DNA of 64,000 bases from Paenibacillus sp. FSL W8-0426 (GCF_037969725.1 NZ_CP150203.1:2062001-2126000); one strand, 5' to 3'. Shown: positions 8,903 to 18,171, counted from the first letter of the stretch. The notes: generated by a model from the letters alone, not told the origin. Made by a program: numbers and translations.

Positions 8903-8936
8903 TGATAAAATCCCCTGCCCGACAAGGGCAAGGGAT
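8903..8936 (-). terminator. Terminator of pepF
   Basis: Minus-strand arms of 11 bases (8926-8936 with 8910-8920, one wobble or mismatch) are followed by TTTTATC. Confidence 0.65.
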
Positions 8937-8970
8937 GAACCGTTTCAAACCGTTCAAACAGGGGTCCGCC

Positions 8971-10899
8971 TTACTTGGTGAGCTGTTCCATCTGCTCGAT
9001 CAGTTCCTTGAAAACGCTCATGGCTTCGCGAATCGGCTGCGGCGAGGACATATCCACGCCTGCCTTTTTAAGGATGTTGATGGAGAAGTCGCTGCCGCCG
9101 CTTTTCAGGAATCCGAGATAACGATCTACCGCAGGTTGGCCTTCCTCAAGAATTTGCTTGGAAAAGCTGGTTGCCGCAGAGAATCCTGTTGCGTATTTAT
9201 AAACGTAAAAGCTGTTGTAGAAATGGGGAATGCGAGCCCATTCCATCTCGATATCTTTATCAACGACCATGCCGTTTCCGTGATATTTGACGTTAAGGTC
9301 ATAATAAATTTCCGACAGCAATTGCGGCGTAAGAGCCTCGCCCTGCTCGGCACGTTCATGAATGATTTTCTCGAATTCCGCAAACATGGTTTGACGGAAT
9401 ACGGTGGTGCGGAATTGGTCCGCATAATAAGTAAGCAAATACAGCTTTTCTTTCGGATCTGTCGATTTTTTGAGCAAGTAATCCATCAGCAGAGCTTCGT
9501 TGGTCGTGGAAGCGACTTCGGCCAAGAAAATGGTGTACTGCGCATCACGGTAAGGCAGCGCGTTGTCCGAATAATACGAATGCAGCGCGTGGCCCATTTC
9601 ATGCGCCAACGTGAACATGCTGTTCAAATTGTCCTTGTGGTTGAGCAATACATAAGGGTGCGTGCCATAAGCGCCCCAAGCATAAGCGCCCGACCGTTTG
9701 TTTTCGTTTTCGTACACGTCGATCCAGCGATCGTCGTATCCGGATTGCAGGACGGAGGCATAATCCTCGCCCAGCGGCTTTAGCCCTTCTTTCACGATTT
9801 TCTTCGCTTCATCATAGGTGATGTCCATTTTGTATTCGTCCACGAGCGGGGCGAACAGATCGTACATGTGCAGTTCGTCGACCTTAAGCAGCTTTTTGCG
9901 CAATTCCATGTACCGATGCAGCAGCGGCAGGCTTTCGTGGATGGTGTCCACAAGATTGGTATACACTTCTTTCGGGATGTTGTCGCCATATAGGGACATT
10001 TCCAGCACGGAAGGGTACTTTCGCACATTGGCGTAGAACATGTTTTTGGTTACGTTGGCATTTAAGGCTGCGGCGATCGTATTCTTTTGTTTGGCGTACG
10101 TTTCGTAAACGGCTTTGAAGGCACGTTCCCGGACCTCGCGGTTCGGATTCTCAAGCAATTGGATATAGCTGCCGTGAGTGAGTTCGACTTCCTTGCCGTT
10201 TTCGTCCTTCACTTTCGGGAACTTTAAGTCGGCGTTGTTCAACATGCTGAAAATGGTTGACGGAGCCTGCGAGAGGTTCCCCACCTGGGCCAGCAAAGCT
10301 TCCTCGGCCTGGGTGAGAACATGCGCCTTTTCGCGTTTCATTTCCTGTAACGTAAATCGGTAGGGTTTGAGATCGTCGTTGGCAATGAAGGCATCAAGCT
10401 GTTCGTCCGGCAGGGACAAAATTTCAGGCGTTACGAACGAAAGCGCTTCGCCGACCTTGACGCTCAGTTTCTGAGCTTTCTGGGAGAGACTCTGGTATGT
10501 AGGGTTGGCGGTGTCTTCATCCTGATGCATGCGTGCATAGACAAACAAGCGCTCCAGCTTCAGGCTGACTTCGTCTTCGAGCTCAAAGCTTGCCTTCAGC
10601 GATTCGGGTTTGTTCAGCTTTCCCTGGAATTCGGAGGCTTTTTTGATTAAAGCAAATACTTCCTCATATTCCTGATCCCAAGCCTTTTGGTCTGCAAACA
10701 AGTCCTCCAGTTTCCATGTATGCTCAGCCGGCACCTCGGAACGTTTCAATAATTGACTCATGGGAATCCTCCTTTGTTGGGATAATGGAAGGGATGTATG
10801 TATGGGCCGGTCTGTCCTTGCCACGTTCGCTTGTGCGGGGAGAGGCGAAGGGATCAGACTGAACGCCATCAGAACGAGCAACGTGTTTCGCCATTTCAA
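8971..10899 (-). CDS. pepF: Oligoendopeptidase F (M3B metallopeptidase) with an extra N-terminal signal-like extension
   Basis: The long form has 642 residues, the internal form 596. The zinc motif 'HEMGH' lies at residues 433-437 of the long form, inside 'FTLAHEMGHALHSYYSD' typical of M3B oligopeptidases, which cleave peptides of roughly 7-17 residues. Two in-frame starts each have a good binding site. TTG at 10899 has AGGAGG 7 bases upstream and gives 'MKWRNTLLVLMAFSLIPS' ending in an 'AQA' signal-peptidase-like site. ATG at 10761 has AAAGGAGG 6 bases upstream and gives the normal cytoplasmic N-terminus 'MSQLLKRSEVPAEHTW'. The gene may therefore make an exported and a cytosolic product, or the upstream start may be minor. 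It is 69 bp downstream of two small minus-strand genes. Confidence 0.93.
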   Translation of the reverse strand: MKWRNTLLVLMAFSLIPSPLPAQANVARTDRPIHTSLPLSQQRRIPMSQLLKRSEVPAEHTWKLEDLFADQKAWDQEYEEVFALIKKASEFQGKLNKPESLKASFELEDEVSLKLERLFVYARMHQDEDTANPTYQSLSQKAQKLSVKVGEALSFVTPEILSLPDEQLDAFIANDDLKPYRFTLQEMKREKAHVLTQAEEALLAQVGNLSQAPSTIFSMLNNADLKFPKVKDENGKEVELTHGSYIQLLENPNREVRERAFKAVYETYAKQKNTIAAALNANVTKNMFYANVRKYPSVLEMSLYGDNIPKEVYTNLVDTIHESLPLLHRYMELRKKLLKVDELHMYDLFAPLVDEYKMDITYDEAKKIVKEGLKPLGEDYASVLQSGYDDRWIDVYENENKRSGAYAWGAYGTHPYVLLNHKDNLNSMFTLAHEMGHALHSYYSDNALPYRDAQYTIFLAEVASTTNEALLMDYLLKKSTDPKEKLYLLTYYADQFRTTVFRQTMFAEFEKIIHERAEQGEALTPQLLSEIYYDLNVKYHGNGMVVDKDIEMEWARIPHFYNSFYVYKYATGFSAATSFSKQILEEGQPAVDRYLGFLKSGGSDFSINILKKAGVDMSSPQPIREAMSVFKELIEQMEQLTK

Positions 10900-10968
10900 G
10901 CGGTTTCCTCCTCGTCGGTAAAATACCCGAATAGTATGGCCGGAGGATCGCTGAAATATTTGGGAGCG

Positions 10969-11154
10969 TCAAGCGCCCATGTTGAACAAGAAGTAAACGA
11001 TCAGAAAAAAGGCGAAGCCGATCATGAGGGTAGCAATGAGGGCCATGCCCCGTTTCAGCTTGGCCGGGATGGACTCCCGCCCCAGGATCAGTACGATCCC
11101 GAGGGAGAAGGCCAGAATAATGAAGATGAACGCATTGCTTGAATCAAGCTGCAT
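10969..11154 (-). CDS. Small two-helix membrane protein, unknown function
   Basis: 61 residues with two hydrophobic segments (about 8-24 and 38-58) joined by a short basic loop 'GRESIPAKLKRG', so probably an inner-membrane hairpin. No family recognised with certainty. It follows the preceding minus-strand gene by one base, so the pair is translationally linked, and it precedes pepF. Confidence 0.65.
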   Translation of the reverse strand: MQLDSSNAFIFIILAFSLGIVLILGRESIPAKLKRGMALIATLMIGFAFFLIVYFLFNMGA

Positions 11155-11155
11155 A

Positions 11156-11389
11156 TCAAACCTCTTTGAAGGCGGCCATCAGACGCTGCCATTCTTCCTC
11201 GCGGTTTTCGAAATCTTCTTTCGGGAAGCGGCGTTCGGCCCACTGCATCAAGGCAGGACGGCTCAGAAACGTATGGCATTCCTCGCCCCACTGGTCGGAA
11301 ATTTCGCGCAGCACCAAATATTTGCCCTGCACTTCAACGGTCATCATGTTCCACTTGTCGGTTTTGTATATTTCATGTTTTTTGATCAT
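11156..11389 (-). CDS. Conserved hypothetical protein, 77 residues
   Basis: A soluble acidic/aromatic protein ('YKTDKWNMMTVEVQGKYLVL', 'EEEWQRLMAAF') without signal or membrane segment. The start has GGAG seven bases upstream. It leads a two-gene unit with the 61-aa membrane protein one base behind. No function can be assigned. Confidence 0.65.
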   Translation of the reverse strand: MIKKHEIYKTDKWNMMTVEVQGKYLVLREISDQWGEECHTFLSRPALMQWAERRFPKEDFENREEEWQRLMAAFKEV

Positions 11390-11478
11390 AGGTCGTCTCC
11401 AAACTTACGGTTTTGGTAAAATGATACCGTACCCTTAGATGCAAAGCAAATTTTTTCGCATTCTTTGGAAAAGATAAA

Positions 11479-11507
11479 TTGCAATGTGCATGGTCATACA
11501 GTATAAT
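11479..11507 (+). promoter_or_regulatory. SigA-like promoter of the cold-shock gene
   Basis: TTGCAA (11479-11484), 17-bp spacer, TATAAT (11502-11507). The ~40-nt leader carries a small hairpin (CACC/GGTG arms near 11517-11530) immediately before the AGGAGG. Confidence 0.8.
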
Positions 11508-11552
11508 GATGGTATTCACCACAGATGGTGATATTTTTAGGAGGTTGTTCAT

Positions 11553-11750
11553 TTGAAAGGTACAGTTAAATGGTTTAACGCAGAAAAAGGCTATGGCTTT
11601 ATTTCCGTTGAAGGCGGCGAGGACGTATTCGTACATTTCTCCGCAATTCAAGGCGACGGTTTCAAAACTTTGGAGGAAGGTCAAGCGGTTGAATTCGAAA
11701 TCACTGAAGGAAGCCGTGGTCCTCAAGCAGCTAACGTAATTAAATTGTAA
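11553..11750 (+). CDS. Cold-shock domain protein (CspB/CspD type)
   Basis: 65 residues, a single cold-shock domain: '[15 protein letters not shown]' with RNP1 'KGYGFI' and RNP2 'VFVHFSAI', ending '[10 protein letters not shown]'. It binds single-stranded RNA/DNA as an RNA chaperone. The start is TTG 11553, with AGGAGG 8 bases upstream. It is monocistronic with its own strong promoter and a terminator shared with the MFS gene on the other strand. Which of the csp paralogues it corresponds to cannot be told. Confidence 0.95.
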   Translation: MKGTVKWFNAEKGYGFISVEGGEDVFVHFSAIQGDGFKTLEEGQAVEFEITEGSRGPQAANVIKL

Positions 11751-11810
11751 GATCTATCCGCCCGGCGGATCTCTTATAAATGATTGACCGATAGCTGAAC
11801 ATTAGCAATC

Positions 11811-11847
11811 AAGCACAGTCTCCCTTATGGGTGGCTGTGCTTTTTTT
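11811..11847. terminator. Bidirectional terminator between csp and the MFS gene
   Basis: Arms 11811-11818 and 11835-11842, then seven Ts. Confidence 0.8.
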
Positions 11848-11874
11848 GGTTCGGTTCAACCAAGCCCCACCCGA

Positions 11875-13044
11875 TTACGTGCGGCGGAGCATGTGGAAGA
11901 ACAGTTGGAGCGCGAATCCGATCAGGGCGGCGAATGCAAAAGCCATCGCCGTCAAATAAAACGTTTCCCTGCCGGCATGTTCCAGAAGCAATCCGCCCAA
12001 TGTGCCGCTGAGCAGTCCTGATGCGCTGGACCATACAATCGTGAACAGGGCCATGCCGGTCGCCCGGTAATTGTCGGGAACGAGCCGAGTAATGTAGCGG
12101 ACAGCGGTCACATAGAAAACGCCGAAGGTCAAGCTGTGCAGAAACTGAACCATGATGACGGTAGCGGGCGTATCTGCCATGGACATCAAGAACAGCCGGA
12201 TCGTGTACATCAGTGCGGCAAGAGCAAGCAAAGGCAGCTCTTTATAGCGGTTGCCGTACTTGCTGAGCAGCAAAAACACGGGAATTTCGCTTACGGACCC
12301 AATGAGCAGGGACCAGCCGATGACCCCTTCGTTCGCTCCGAGTTCCTTAAGCGTGATCGTCAGAAAGGCTTCGTTCATTCGGTGGCCCAGGGCAAGCAGG
12401 AAGGTACAGCCGAAAAAAAGCAATACCTCCCGGCTCTTCAGAATCGACCATAGCCCGGAAAGCTCCATCTTGCTGCTGCTCGCCACAGGCTGATCCTGAA
12501 GCTTGAATCCGATAAGCAGCGTGGTTGTCACGATGGCAATACATATCCACATCGTCCAACCCGGTCCGAAGGAGCCGAGAAAATATCCGATGGCCAATGC
12601 AAAGAAGGCATACCCGATCGAACCAAAAACCCGAATGGACGTAAAGTTTTTGCCGTATTTGCTGGCCGTGGTGATCGCCATCGTATCAGCCAGGGGGTAG
12701 ACCGGATAATAGAAAAAATAAAAAAGGGTGACCAGGACGAACACTTCGCCAAACGTTGTTGCATTGGCAAGCAGCACACCCATGATCAACTGCCCGGCCA
12801 GCAAAATGATCATCACTTTCCGCACCGTTTGGTATCGGTCGCTGGCCATGCTCCAAAACATGTTGGAAAACACGGAGATGAGCGGACCGATTCCATACAG
12901 GTAGCCAATTTCGGCCCGGCTGAAGCCCAGATGGCTGAAAAACAGCTGGAAATAGGACACAACGAGCACGGTGGACCCGAAAATGGTGAACATGAGTGCC
13001 CGCAGCCAGCTTTGATCCGGACGGGCGAGAGGACTTGAATTCAT
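11875..13044 (-). CDS. MFS transporter of the LacY/nucleoside-symporter-like (MFS_1-like) group
   Basis: About 389 residues with twelve hydrophobic segments. The early 'FFSHLGFSRAEIGYLYGIGPL' and 'MFWSMASDRYQTVRKVM' match the motif-A region of the MFS_1-like group. The central loop lies near residue 190-210. Substrate cannot be told from sequence; sugar or nucleoside uptake is typical of this branch, but an efflux role is possible. The ATG at 13044 (GGAG 10 bases upstream) is preferred over ATG 13053, which lies one base from that GGAG. The next minus-strand unit ends 41 bp upstream, so the two transporter genes could be one operon. Confidence 0.8.
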   Translation of the reverse strand: MNSSPLARPDQSWLRALMFTIFGSTVLVVSYFQLFFSHLGFSRAEIGYLYGIGPLISVFSNMFWSMASDRYQTVRKVMIILLAGQLIMGVLLANATTFGEVFVLVTLFYFFYYPVYPLADTMAITTASKYGKNFTSIRVFGSIGYAFFALAIGYFLGSFGPGWTMWICIAIVTTTLLIGFKLQDQPVASSSKMELSGLWSILKSREVLLFFGCTFLLALGHRMNEAFLTITLKELGANEGVIGWSLLIGSVSEIPVFLLLSKYGNRYKELPLLALAALMYTIRLFLMSMADTPATVIMVQFLHSLTFGVFYVTAVRYITRLVPDNYRATGMALFTIVWSSASGLLSGTLGGLLLEHAGRETFYLTAMAFAFAALIGFALQLFFHMLRRT

Positions 13045-13084
13045 GGTTGACATACTCCAATCTCGTAGTTGAAATCCGTTGTTC

Positions 13085-14422
13085 CTAAAGGGCGGAGGAT
13101 TTTCCGCCCCTGCCTGCCGATCTCATCGTAGGCTCCTGCTGCGTGCGACGGATGACCAGCCACACGATGACCAGTTCGGCAAACAGACCCAGGGATTGCG
13201 CGATGGCGCCGATCATGCCGTTCCAGGACGGAAACAGGTTAATCAGGATAAGCAGAACAATCATAGTGCATATTGCATTGGCGGCCTGGGATCGGAACAT
13301 CGTTTTGGTCTGCCCGCGCAGCAAAATGAGGCCGTTGCTGAAATCCAGGAACGGGGAGATCAGCGGAAACAGCACAAAGGCGCGCAGGGTCCATAAGCTC
13401 TGTTCCAGCAGATTGCCTTCCACGCTCATGATATGTTCCAAAACCCATGGGCCTAGCGGCGTATAGGCGATAGACGTCGTCATCGCAAACGGAACGAAGC
13501 CCGTGACGAGCGCGAACTTTTTGACGAGCGTGGCATTGACCTCATAGAAGTTCAGCACGATCTGGTGAATATAAGTAAAGAAGCTCAGCATGAGCTGCAT
13601 CAGGCTGCTTGCTACCGCAAAGGAGGAGATCGCCAGTGCGATGCCCGTCGTTTTGCCAAGCGCGATGTTAATGACCGGGCCGATGAACAGCGCGACGAAG
13701 CTGGACAGGAGCAAAGGTTTGTAAAAGCGAAATACTTGCCCCTTCGTTTCTACCGGATGATCTTCCAATTTGGCAGGCATGTTCCGTTTGATGCTGTTTC
13801 CTTCGACAAAACTAACCAACGCCTCAATAATCATGCCGACCGCAAAAATGATAGCGCCTACACGACCGCTGTTAATGATATCCGTATAGATGAAATAGAG
13901 GGAAAGTCCATACATGCCGGCAAGCCGGAACAACATGCCGAACGTTAGCCATTTCGTGCGGTTATTCGTAATGATGATGCCTTGATAGATGTTACGGATG
14001 ACCGAAAATATGCTGACATACATCAGGATCTCGTATACATCGATGACTTTGGTCAAGAGGTCGGGACTAACGCCGAACAAATATTTGAACACGAGCGTTC
14101 CTACGGGGGAATACACGATCGCAAAACCGATCAGAAGCACGCAGGCCAAAAATATTTTCGTGACGAAAGCGAGCGCCTGAAAAGAAAGGCGGTCACGAAC
14201 CAGCGCAGAGCAGGTTTGCCGCAATAAAGTGGAAGGGCGCTCGGTTAAGGTCAGCAGGCTTCCGGCGATTGCATAACTGGCAATGACCGTTTCCGGGTGC
14301 GCCGAGCGCGCCAGCGTGCTGTTAATGATTACGTGAGAAATGGTGACGAGAGAGGCGGAAATGCCGAGCGGCACGAAAAAAGCAAATAACCGTCTCCATG
14401 AGAGCGGTTCACCTGACGTCAT
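13085..14422 (-). CDS. MATE/ANK-like multi-antimicrobial extrusion family membrane protein
   Basis: 445 residues from ATG 14422, with AAAGGAG 8 bases upstream; a longer reading to 14467 lacks a site. About twelve to thirteen hydrophobic segments. The N-terminus ('RRLFAFFVPLGISASLVTISH') and the repeated 'ARSAHPETVIASYAIAGSL' pattern resemble MOP-superfamily flippases and the ANK branch. Substrate unknown. The MFS transporter gene lies 41 bp downstream. An extended region of low similarity to classical MATE makes the subfamily uncertain. Confidence 0.7.
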   Translation of the reverse strand: MTSGEPLSWRRLFAFFVPLGISASLVTISHVIINSTLARSAHPETVIASYAIAGSLLTLTERPSTLLRQTCSALVRDRLSFQALAFVTKIFLACVLLIGFAIVYSPVGTLVFKYLFGVSPDLLTKVIDVYEILMYVSIFSVIRNIYQGIIITNNRTKWLTFGMLFRLAGMYGLSLYFIYTDIINSGRVGAIIFAVGMIIEALVSFVEGNSIKRNMPAKLEDHPVETKGQVFRFYKPLLLSSFVALFIGPVINIALGKTTGIALAISSFAVASSLMQLMLSFFTYIHQIVLNFYEVNATLVKKFALVTGFVPFAMTTSIAYTPLGPWVLEHIMSVEGNLLEQSLWTLRAFVLFPLISPFLDFSNGLILLRGQTKTMFRSQAANAICTMIVLLILINLFPSWNGMIGAIAQSLGLFAELVIVWLVIRRTQQEPTMRSAGRGGKSSAL

Positions 14423-14516
14423 GTCAACGACTCCTTTTATGGATGAAATAAAGTTAGTATACCACAAAGCTTATGCAGTGGATGCGATTTTTTGCCGTGC
14501 CGGCAGGGCAGATCAT

Positions 14517-14545
14517 TTGTACAATTAGGGGGATCATATTATAAT
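14517..14545 (+). promoter_or_regulatory. Promoter of the ytpB-like gene
   Basis: TTGTAC (14517-14522), 17 bp, TATAAT (14540-14545). It lies in the divergent gap with the MATE/ANK-like gene. Confidence 0.7.
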
Positions 14546-14601
14546 AGTAGTGGTTTAAAATCGCTTTATTACGTATTCAATCAAGTGGAGGCACATTTAA
14601 T

Positions 14602-15681
14602 TTGAGCCAATTCAATCAAAGCCGCCATCAATATCCGCGGGGACCGCTCGATTTGATGAGGAAGGTGTACAGGAACACCATTCCGGAAACCCGGAAGGAA
14701 CTGGACGGTTGGAGAGCAGCGGCGGAGCGCATTCCGAACGAGGAGCTGCGCAATCAAGCCTTGGCCAGCCTCAGGGACAAGCAGTTTCACTGCGAAGGGG
14801 GCACGGTATATGCCTTGCCCGACATGAACCAGAGGCACATTCTGATCCCGCTTATCGTTTCTTATCAAACCATTAGTGATTATTTGGACAATCTATGTGA
14901 TCGCAGCACGTCGATGGATCCCGGCGATTTTCGCCTGCTTCATCAATCGATGCTTGATGCGGTTAACCCGGAGGCTTCGCCTGTCAACTATTACGCGCTT
15001 CGCGAGGAGCAGGATGACGGAGGATACCTTCATTCCTTGGTGACGCGGTGTCAGGAGCTGACGCGCCAGTTGCCCGGCTACGAGGCCGCCAAACCTCAAA
15101 TTCAGGATCTGGCAGGTCTATACACGGACCTGCAGGTATATAAGCACATCAAACCCGAGCTGAGAGAAACGGCGCTGCTTGAATGGTGGTCAAAGCATCG
15201 TCACCGCACGCCTCAGCTGCGCTGGAACGAATTTGCTGCCGCGACCGGTTCCACGCTGGGCGTTTTCATGCTATTCTTGGCTGCAAGCGACGGGCACCTG
15301 ACGGAAGAGCAGGCTGCTTTGATTCATAGAGCCTACTTCCCGCATGTGTGCGCACTGCACATCTTGCTTGATTATTTGATCGACCAGGATGAGGACCGTG
15401 TGGGCGGAGATCTCAACTTTTGCAATTATTACGATCATGTTGAGACCATGCTGGACCGCATTGCTTTTATCGTGGAGATGGCACGCAGCGATGTGCGGAA
15501 CATTCCGGGGAATTCGTTCCACCGAATGATTATCGAGGGACTGCTGGCCATTTACCTGTCTGATCCCAAAGTCAGCGAACAGCAGGAAGTTCGCGCCGTA
15601 TCCAAGCGTTTGATGAAGAAGAGCCCGATGACCCGGGTGTTCTTCTTCGCGTTCAGCCGCTGGATTCGCAAAAAAATGTAA
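14602..15681 (+). CDS. ytpB: Tetraprenyl-beta-curcumene synthase (YtpB / DUF2600 family)
   Basis: 359 residues. The family is the large, unusual terpene synthase group that cyclises C35 heptaprenyl diphosphate to tetraprenyl-beta-curcumene, a sesquarterpene linked to spore and oxidative-stress resistance in Bacillus. Visible Asp-rich motifs are 'DYLDNLCD' (residues 93-100) and the later 'DYLIDQDEDRVGGDLNF', which would bind Mg-diphosphate. No signal peptide. The start is TTG 14602, with GTGGAGG 10 bases upstream. pfkA begins 55 bases after the stop without a terminator between, so the two are probably co-transcribed. No squalene-hopene-type cyclase that would act on the product is in the window. 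Confidence 0.88.
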   Translation: MSQFNQSRHQYPRGPLDLMRKVYRNTIPETRKELDGWRAAAERIPNEELRNQALASLRDKQFHCEGGTVYALPDMNQRHILIPLIVSYQTISDYLDNLCDRSTSMDPGDFRLLHQSMLDAVNPEASPVNYYALREEQDDGGYLHSLVTRCQELTRQLPGYEAAKPQIQDLAGLYTDLQVYKHIKPELRETALLEWWSKHRHRTPQLRWNEFAAATGSTLGVFMLFLAASDGHLTEEQAALIHRAYFPHVCALHILLDYLIDQDEDRVGGDLNFCNYYDHVETMLDRIAFIVEMARSDVRNIPGNSFHRMIIEGLLAIYLSDPKVSEQQEVRAVSKRLMKKSPMTRVFFFAFSRWIRKKM

Positions 15682-15736
15682 GTCAGGCGTTTTTGTTGCG
15701 GGAGCCTGAAGTGAAACTAGAGGAGGAAGAAACATC

Positions 15737-16708
15737 ATGTCAGCAGTAAAAAAAATCGCAGTTCTAACGAGCGGTGGCGACTCACAAGGAATGAACGCAG
15801 CTGTTCGTGCCGTCGTTCGCAGTGGTTTGTACCATGGTCTGGAAGTCTACGGCGTGCAGCGTGGATACCAGGGTTTGCTCAACAACGACATTTTCCCTAT
15901 GGATTTGCGCAGCGTTGGCGATATCATTCAGCGCGGAGGAACCGTCTTGCAATCGGCCCGCTGCAAAGAGTTCTACACCGCTGAAGGACAACAAAAAGGG
16001 GCGGACATTCTGCGTGCGCGCGGCATTGACGGCCTGGTCGTGATCGGTGGAGATGGCTCCTACAACGGGGCAAACAAATTGAGCAAATTGGGCATTAACA
16101 CCATGGGACTTCCTGGAACGATCGACAACGACATTTCGTTTACGGATTACACCATTGGCTTTGATACAGCGGTTAGCGTAGTTGTCGATGCGGTTAACAA
16201 ATTGCGCGACACGATGTCCTCCCATGAACGTTCTTCCATTGTTGAGGTTATGGGACGCCATTGCGGCGATATCGCACTGCATGCCGGCCTGGCTTCCGGC
16301 GCGGAAACGATCCTGGTGCCGGAAGTTCCATTCGACATGGACGAAGTGGCAGAGCGCATGAAAGCAAACTTTTCACATGGCAAACGCCACAGTATCATCG
16401 TTGTTGCCGAAGGTGTAGGAAAAGGCGAAGATGTAGCCAAAGAATTGATGGAACGCTGCCCGACCTATGAACCGCGTGTAACCGTGTTGGGACATATCCA
16501 GCGCGGCGGGACTCCAACGCCGTTTGACCGCAACCTGGCCAGCCGTCTGGGCGATTTCGCCGTACGCTCACTGATTGAGGGAGAAACAGACAAAGCTTGC
16601 GGAATCATCAAAGGCGAGCTTGTATTGACGGACATCGATAAAGTGGTCAACACCAAAAAACAATTCGATTTGGACACTTACGAGCTTGCGATTCGTCTGT
16701 CCCAATAA
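15737..16708 (+). CDS. pfkA: ATP-dependent 6-phosphofructokinase
   Basis: 323 residues, standard bacterial length. Catalyses fructose-6-phosphate to fructose-1,6-bisphosphate in glycolysis. Motifs: 'LTSGGDSQGMNAAVRAVVR', 'VIGGDGSYNGA' (Gly after GGD supports ATP rather than pyrophosphate), catalytic 'GTIDNDI', 'GFDTA', 'EVMGRHCGDIA' and 'GHIQRGGTPTPFDR'. The first loop has Gln where many Bacillus enzymes have Pro (GGDSPGMN). The ribosome site AGAGGAGG is strong. It is followed by a long terminator. pyk is not adjacent, unlike the pfkA-pyk arrangement of B. subtilis. Confidence 0.97.
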   Translation: MSAVKKIAVLTSGGDSQGMNAAVRAVVRSGLYHGLEVYGVQRGYQGLLNNDIFPMDLRSVGDIIQRGGTVLQSARCKEFYTAEGQQKGADILRARGIDGLVVIGGDGSYNGANKLSKLGINTMGLPGTIDNDISFTDYTIGFDTAVSVVVDAVNKLRDTMSSHERSSIVEVMGRHCGDIALHAGLASGAETILVPEVPFDMDEVAERMKANFSHGKRHSIIVVAEGVGKGEDVAKELMERCPTYEPRVTVLGHIQRGGTPTPFDRNLASRLGDFAVRSLIEGETDKACGIIKGELVLTDIDKVVNTKKQFDLDTYELAIRLSQ

Positions 16709-16722
16709 ATCCGGCATCATGC

Positions 16723-16767
16723 AAGAAAGAGCACGGCACCACTTGAAGTGGGCCGTGCTCTTTCTTT
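16723..16767. terminator. Strong terminator after pfkA
   Basis: A stem of about 19 pairs (16723-16744 with 16748-16767) and a GAA loop. A/T arms at both ends let it work for pfkA and for the convergent MATE gene. Confidence 0.85.
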
Positions 16768-16794
16768 ATGCACCGCATGCGGAGCGTCATCGGT

Positions 16795-18171
16795 TTATCG
16801 TTGCTGAACGTGGTTGCTGTTCTGCTGCGCCGCCATACGCTGCACGACAAACAGGCGATACAAGAGAGCGACAGCCCCCACAGCAAGACCAGCGATCAGG
16901 CCGATCCAGTACCCAAACGGGCCGAAGGATGTGTACGTTGCCATGAGATAGCCGACGGGCAAGCCGATAATCCAATAAGCGACAAACGTAATGATCAGAG
17001 CAGGATTTACATCCTTGTACCCTCTGAGCGCGCCTTGCGTCGGGGTTGCGATGGCATCTGAAATCTGGAAAAAAATGGCGTAGATCAAAAAGTGCTGGGT
17101 TAGCCCGATGACGTCGGCTTCTTTGGAGTACAGCCGGGCTACCGTTTCGCCGAATATCAGGAGCAGAGCGGCGGTAACCAGAGAAAGCAGCACTGCGCCT
17201 CCAATGCCTAGGAGACTGTATTGTTTGGCGTCCTTCACGCGGCCTGCTCCCGATTCATAGCCGACAAGGATGGTAAGTGCCATGCATATGCTTACCGGCA
17301 GCATGTACAAGGTTGATGCAAAATTCAGCGCCGCCTGGTGCGCCGCTATGGTTACCGTATCGAATCGGCTCATGAGCAACGTGACGGCGGCAAAGATCGA
17401 AGTTTCGAAAAAGGTGGCAAACCCGATCGGGATGCCGATTCGCAGCAATTCCTTCCACTTGCTCAGCGATACGCCACACCATTTTCGGAAAACTCCGTAT
17501 CGGGCAAACGGCTGAATCCGATGCACAAAAAATATGCTGATCAGAAAAATCAACCAATAGGTGCTTGCCGTTGCAACGCCTGCTCCGACCCCGCCCAATG
17601 CGGGAAAACCCCAGCGTCCGTAGATCAGCAAATAATTCAGAACAATGTTGATCGGAAGGGAGATCAACGTAATCAGCATCGTGACTCTCGTTTGCCCCAG
17701 CGCATCCATGAAACTGCGGAGCACGGTATACCCGAACAGCGGTAGAATGCCGAAAGCAAGCGCGCTCAAAAATCCATGAGCGACTTCTGCAACCCGGAAG
17801 TCCAGAGGCATGGCGTCCAGAACGGGGTTTAGCAGCAGAGCGCCAGCGCCGAGCACAATCAGTGCAACCGCGAGGCCAAGGTATAGGGCCTGCAACGTGC
17901 TGCGGCCGATCTCGTCATAGCGTTTGGAGCCAAGAAGGTGCGAAACGATGGGAGTGATCCCCATCAAAATGCCGTTAAGCCCGGTCTGAACGGGCATCCA
18001 GAGGCTTGTGCCGATAGCGACGCCGGCCAGATCGGCGGGAGAGAAGCGCCCTGACATGTTCGTATCGAAGAACGACATGGCAGACAGCGATATTTGCGTC
18101 GTGAAGATCGGTAAAAATATGATCAAAAACGGTTTGATTTTTTGCGAAAAGCTCGTTGTTAACATGTTCAC
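16795..18171 (-). CDS. MATE-family efflux transporter
   Basis: 458 residues from GTG 18171, with AGAGAGG 8 bases upstream; the frame is open to 18237 but without a better start. Twelve hydrophobic segments in two halves. NorM/DinF-type hallmarks: 'IFTTQISLSAMSFFDTNMSG', 'GTSLWMPVQTGLNGILMGITPIVSHLLGS', 'GIPIGFATFFETSIFAAVTLLMS', 'QGALRGYKD'. Expected to export cationic drugs or metabolites by Na+ or H+ antiport. It stands alone between two terminators. Confidence 0.9.
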   Translation of the reverse strand: MNMLTTSFSQKIKPFLIIFLPIFTTQISLSAMSFFDTNMSGRFSPADLAGVAIGTSLWMPVQTGLNGILMGITPIVSHLLGSKRYDEIGRSTLQALYLGLAVALIVLGAGALLLNPVLDAMPLDFRVAEVAHGFLSALAFGILPLFGYTVLRSFMDALGQTRVTMLITLISLPINIVLNYLLIYGRWGFPALGGVGAGVATASTYWLIFLISIFFVHRIQPFARYGVFRKWCGVSLSKWKELLRIGIPIGFATFFETSIFAAVTLLMSRFDTVTIAAHQAALNFASTLYMLPVSICMALTILVGYESGAGRVKDAKQYSLLGIGGAVLLSLVTAALLLIFGETVARLYSKEADVIGLTQHFLIYAIFFQISDAIATPTQGALRGYKDVNPALIITFVAYWIIGLPVGYLMATYTSFGPFGYWIGLIAGLAVGAVALLYRLFVVQRMAAQQNSNHVQQR

